The position numbers were made by a program, and so were the translations under genes. Positions 56,401 to 60,000 of a stretch of DNA of 60,000 nt are shown here, in pieces (position 1 is the stretch's first letter; every line of letters starts with the position of its first letter). This DNA is from Nymphaea colorata (lineage: Eukaryota > Streptophyta > Magnoliopsida > Nymphaeales > Nymphaeaceae), in NCBI RefSeq assembly GCF_008831285.2, contig NC_045148.1:13558802-13618801 (forward strand). Reading direction: 5' to 3'. The notes beneath the pieces are model-generated. The model was not told where the DNA came from and searched no databases. It saw only the letters and a program-made list of their open reading frames with translations.

Positions 56401-57675
56401 ATGATCATGTGTAAAAAAGAAAAAAAGAAAAAGAGGTAAAGAAGATAGAGAAGGGAGGGAGGAGTTGGATGCTATTAGAAGAATCTTTTGCTTTGTTTAT
56501 GAAAATATCGGGTAAAGAACTGGATGTGAAAGGCGTATCGATTAAACTTTTCGTGATTCGGAGATGTTTCGTCTTGTTGCTGGGTATGTGAGCAGGCCCA
56601 CAACACAAAGGGGGGTGATGTGGAGGTGGGGACGGTGATCACGACGGGCGGAGGGGACATGAGCGGACGTTCCAGAATGTGGGGGCTCCTCCAGTTTAGA
56701 GTCCGTGGGCATCAGGGCTGTTGGCTTTGAGGGATCGACGGTCCAGCTGGTGGGAGCCGTCGCACTCTCCATCAGTCTGAAGAGGGATGGAGGTGATGAT
56801 GTGTCGGGTTGGGTGCCGGCAGACGGCTCCATGCTTGGGACCTATGTGTGTGTGTGAGAGAGCTGCAGTCCTGGACGCAGAGTGTCAGTGGCCGTGAGCG
56901 ATAAGAGAGAGGGAGGGTCACGAGGGGAGAAGGAGATGAGGATCCGTGCAGGAGGGAGCATCGTCTTGTTGTTCAGACGCCAGAGATGGGATCTTTTGGA
57001 CGCTTTTGACGTAGCCATTCGCGTGTCGAGAGGAATACTTTTTTGAGAAAGAAAACATCGCGAACCAAGTCTACAAGTATGTGAGAGTTGCTTTCCTCTC
57101 TCGTGTTGAGGAAGGTTTGCGCAGTAGTGTGCTGAGTCCGGAAGCCAGTTTGTGGAAAGTCGATATGGTTGATTGTTTTATCAATGATTGGAAACGGTTT
57201 AAATATGTTTGATTACCAATTTAATTTTGAATCTGGTTATATAAATTTGATAAAAATAGCTTTTATTATTAATGGGATTTGAATTTAGTATTTCACTAGA
57301 AATTGGAATGCGAATCATTCTGATGTCCGACTTTGGTATAGAATTGACCGGGCCCCTGACATGTAAAGTTCGGTTTTATGGTAGTCCGATTTGAGTTTGG
57401 TTTTGAAAAAATGAATTCTCAACCCCAGCGTAACCCCTCTCTGTTTTAATTTCAGGTAATTTTATAAAAAATGAATTTTGGTTTCAAAGTCAGTAGTATG
57501 TAGACCAGTTGTCTTTCATTGATGGGACCAAACTTTGATCTTGAAGCTAAGGATTGCAAATTCGAAACCCCCAAGTTTGGTGGATTTCATGTCGGAGCGG
57601 GAACCAAATCAGGGGAAGAAACCACTCGGAGGGAGGGGTTTCTTCTTCTCTCTCCCGCGATGCACCACGTTGAAA
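56401..57675. other. Intergenic stretch downstream of the subtilase
   Basis: A 96-codon minus-strand frame (56542-56832) with its own ATG is open and fairly GC-rich, but it has no recognisable domain and could be chance in GC-rich flanking DNA. The rest is AT-rich with no supported feature. Confidence 0.35.
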
Positions 57676-57929
57676 GCCTGTTTGGCAACGGTTCCCATGA
57701 ATCTGGCCCAAGGATTTAGATAGATTTATAGACCATAATAACACAGAGTGATTTATGAGTTCATCCTAATCTTCCGACAAATTCATAGATAGTAACAACT
57801 TGTTGGTACAGGTCTTAGCGGTTCAGTAAAGGGAACAGTAACAAACTGTATGAATATGCCACCAACATTGGTTCATAAAACAATAATATGTTAGTTTATC
57901 CCATCGGGTTCCCATTGCCAAACAACCCC
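57676..57929. mobile_element. MITE-like element, about 250 bp
   Basis: The left end GCCTGTTTGGCAACGGTTCC pairs imperfectly with the reverse complement of the right end, GGGTTGTTTGGCAATGGGAA. Between them is AT-rich non-coding sequence. The TGTTTGGCAA terminus is of a type common in plant hAT and Harbinger MITEs. I see no certain target-site duplication. Confidence 0.5.
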
Positions 57930-58649
57930 AATGTTGAGACACTACACGTTTTTAGAGATAAAGGTTACATGTGTGATGTTTCTTGTCCCCTTAAAGTCCT
58001 TCATTAAATAGTTTTATTGGTGCTATACACGTGATGTTTTCCCAACTTCTTTTTATCAATTTATGTGGTCTAAAAAATTGCAGTGCTTCGGTTGTCAAAT
58101 ACCAAGTTATTTTCCACTTTGCGCAGATAGTTTGCTCCTAAGAGTATTGTTAGAAGGTGTGGTAGTGCGTGTTGTAAGTATTTATCCTGTTTCACCATAT
58201 TGCGTTTCGTTCATTAATACTCATAAAACTTAAAACTCAAATTTTGAGTGGAGGTGGCTTAGTAGTGGAGCTTTGTGACCTCGAGTGACCATTTAAACCC
58301 CTTCACTCGTGTGCTTTAGCTTATACAAAGCAATAGTATTAGTTGAAACAAAAGGCTAAGCTTAGATTCCAAGTGTTAGCTGAGGTTATTTAGTCTAGTT
58401 CAACTTGCTATAGGATGGAGCTTCACTACTCTTCAACAAGTAAACTTGCTCTACGTGGTCTTTGTTGCATTTCTTTTTCTAGATTATTGTTTATATTTGA
58501 TGTTGCGAGTATTTTCTCTACCATTAAGTAAACTTCCTCTTCATGGTGTTTAATTGTGCTTGTTCTTGTAAAAGAATTTCATGTTTACTAAATAATTTTA
58601 TTTTATTTTATATTTTTTGTTATAAAAGATATTTATATTTGTTCTTCTG
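57930..58649. other. Intergenic stretch without recognisable genes
   Basis: AT-rich DNA; no supported feature. Confidence 0.4.
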
Positions 58650-59810
58650 CCAATTTGTAGGAAATCGTAGACATAAGATCCTTAGTTGTTAACAAACAGG
58701 GGATGTAAGATGGTCATGTGTAATTCCTTTGCTAACAAACAAAGAAATCTCAAATCTCCCTTGCACTGAAACCCTAGGATCTTAGATCCAAGGATCTCAA
58801 ATCACCTTGGAAGGGCTCACTCTTTTGTTTCTTATATTGTTTGTTACACTATTTTGAAAGGAGAGTATGGGAAAGTTTGAAAGAACGGAGGCCCAAGTTG
58901 GGGATATTTCTAAAAACATCGGCTATATTTTGCACATTCACCTGAAACGAAACTTCTTCCCATCAAGAAATTCAAAAATTGGATCGCCATTGCCTTGCCC
59001 CAGATGGTTCTCTCGTCTCCAGATCCGCCTACTACGACCTACAATTGGTACATGAAATTGTCACCGCCATCACTAGCATTGTCGCTTTAGTTTTCCCTCC
59101 TTTTCCTCCCCTGACCAATTTTATTTTATATTGTCATTGTCACAGGCGGAAGAGGAGATGTCAAGGGAGAGATTGGGGTACTTGGAAGCCATGGTACTCG
59201 TGAAGTTCTCTGATTGTCCTCCGTCTTCCTCCTTTGGAGTGTTGATTCTGATTCTTTTGGAGTTTCATTTGGTTGGTTGGGTTTTTTGGTTTTTGGATTT
59301 GTATGTCGGGTTTCTGATAGATTGTGGTTTTCTTCTTTGCAGGCGATCTACTGCGAAGCAATTGCCATGGTGGAGGAATATCAGCCGGCGTTGGCTGTTT
59401 CTAGCCTTGGGGCCATTAGAGACGTCTAGGGTCTCTACTTTCAGCTGGGGTTGAAGGCCTTCCCTCAGGTCTGGTCAATTTCCAATCATCAACAAAATTT
59501 ACCATGGACACAGTCACACAACTGTCGTCACAATAAATGTTGGAATTAATCCCAACCACCACCATGACAAGCGTTTACTCTTTACTAAGCCTTCAATGGG
59601 ATTGTATGATGGTGGTACTTAATTCAGCTGTCATGTTTACTACCATGAAGAAATTGTTATTGATAACTGTTGTTGTCTTCACCCTATCGTGCTTTTCTGA
59701 TTCTATTGGCGGTATGGAGAGGCTTCTTATTGTTAGTGCTGATTCTGTGACAATATTTTGGTGCCAACTTGTAAAGGTTTGGCCTTACTCACCAGTGTGT
59801 AGCTTATAAG
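58650..59810 (+). pseudogene. AUG4: AUGMIN subunit 4-like, exons 1-3 (copy B)
   Basis: This is a plus-strand relative of the AUG4-like segment at 22480-23730. Promoter-like similarity begins near 58650 (TTAGTTGTTAACAAACA). Exon 1 is truncated: the initiator ATG and about 20 codons are lost, and coding begins around 58970 with DRHCLAPDGSLVSRSAYYDL, ending at a GTACAT donor at 59048. Exon 2 (59146-59193) encodes AEEEMSRERLGYLEAM. Exon 3 (59343-59468) encodes AIYCEAIAMVEEYQPALAVS and SLGAIRDV, then a TAG stop (59427-59429) where copy A has Gln, then GLYFQLGLKAFPQ. Intron 3 sequence matches copy A to about 59810. The gene could continue past the window, but the lost start and internal stop mean no normal protein. 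The Tyr codon mutated in copy A is intact here, so the two copies decayed independently. Confidence 0.88.
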
Positions 59811-60000
59811 TCAGTGCTTCTGAGATCGACATTCAAAGTGTTTATATCACCGTAGTGCCACCTTATGCCACACTTTGGATTTTAAACAACCACATTATTT
59901 AGCTGAACAGTTGTGGAACGATATCAATCATTTGGTTTCTTCTTACGTGCTTGTCATATATTAGCATTTCAATTGAGCTACGTAGGGTTTGGAAAGGACC

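Noticed and set aside
53910-56408. Long minus-strand and alternative-frame ORFs over the subtilase (up to 438 codons)
   Set aside because: They are shadows caused by GC-rich codons. The plus frame has a full set of subtilase motifs.
56542-56832. 96-codon minus-strand ORF downstream of the subtilase
   Set aside because: It has no recognisable domain or splice partners and lies in the GC-rich flank. Not listed as a gene.

Overview
The window is angiosperm nuclear DNA. It has spliced genes with GT-AG introns, plant Ty1/copia and Ty3/gypsy (chromovirus) retroelements, AT-rich intergenic DNA with many dinucleotide repeats, a nuclear copy of plastid DNA, and plant protein families (SBT1 subtilase, augmin subunit 4, CRLK-type kinase, RAD51). 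The strongly GC3-biased intronless subtilase resembles monocot genes, but the sequence alone does not fix the species.

Layout. 1-7.4 kb: AT-rich intergenic DNA with one MITE-like element, a two-copy tandem repeat and the first copy of a dispersed repeat (R1). 7.4-16.1 kb: a degenerate copia element on the minus strand with both LTRs. A 2.5-kb chimera is inserted in it, made of a plastid trnA/rrn23-spacer fragment and a GC-rich chromovirus integrase-chromodomain fragment, flanked by a 5-bp direct repeat. 17.4-22.3 kb: a near-perfect palindrome with arms of about 2.4 kb. It looks like two head-out copies of one DNA-transposon-like unit, each with a 5'UTR intron and a tiny Myb/SANT-like ORF. 22.5-23.7 kb: the 5' part of an AUGMIN4-like pseudogene (minus). 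A related inverted copy lies at 58.65-59.8 kb (plus). 26.2-30.3 kb: a spliced RAD51-like gene (minus) whose first exon is an internally deleted piece of ribosomal protein L4. 31.8-37.1 kb: remnants of a multi-exon plant gene (minus) with several splice and frame lesions. 42.7-43.4 kb: second copy of R1, next to a CRLK-like kinase pseudogene at 43.6-44.5 kb. 44.5-53.5 kb: mostly featureless. 53.85-56.23 kb: the one clearly healthy gene, a complete SBT1.5-like subtilisin-like protease. 57.7-57.9 kb: another MITE-like element.

The genes do not form a pathway. The window is a patchwork of one intact secreted protease gene, one possibly functional chimeric recombinase-like gene, and gene or retroelement fragments. 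The most novel items are three. First, the RPL4/RAD51-like chimera keeps Walker A and B and an open spliced frame, but lacks the FxxA oligomerisation motif and has changed the catalytic Glu and the Gln sensor. Second, the 4.8-kb palindrome could make long hairpin RNA. Third, a plastid-plus-chromovirus chimera sits in the copia element with a target-site-like duplication. Family names come from recognising motifs by eye; no searches were run.
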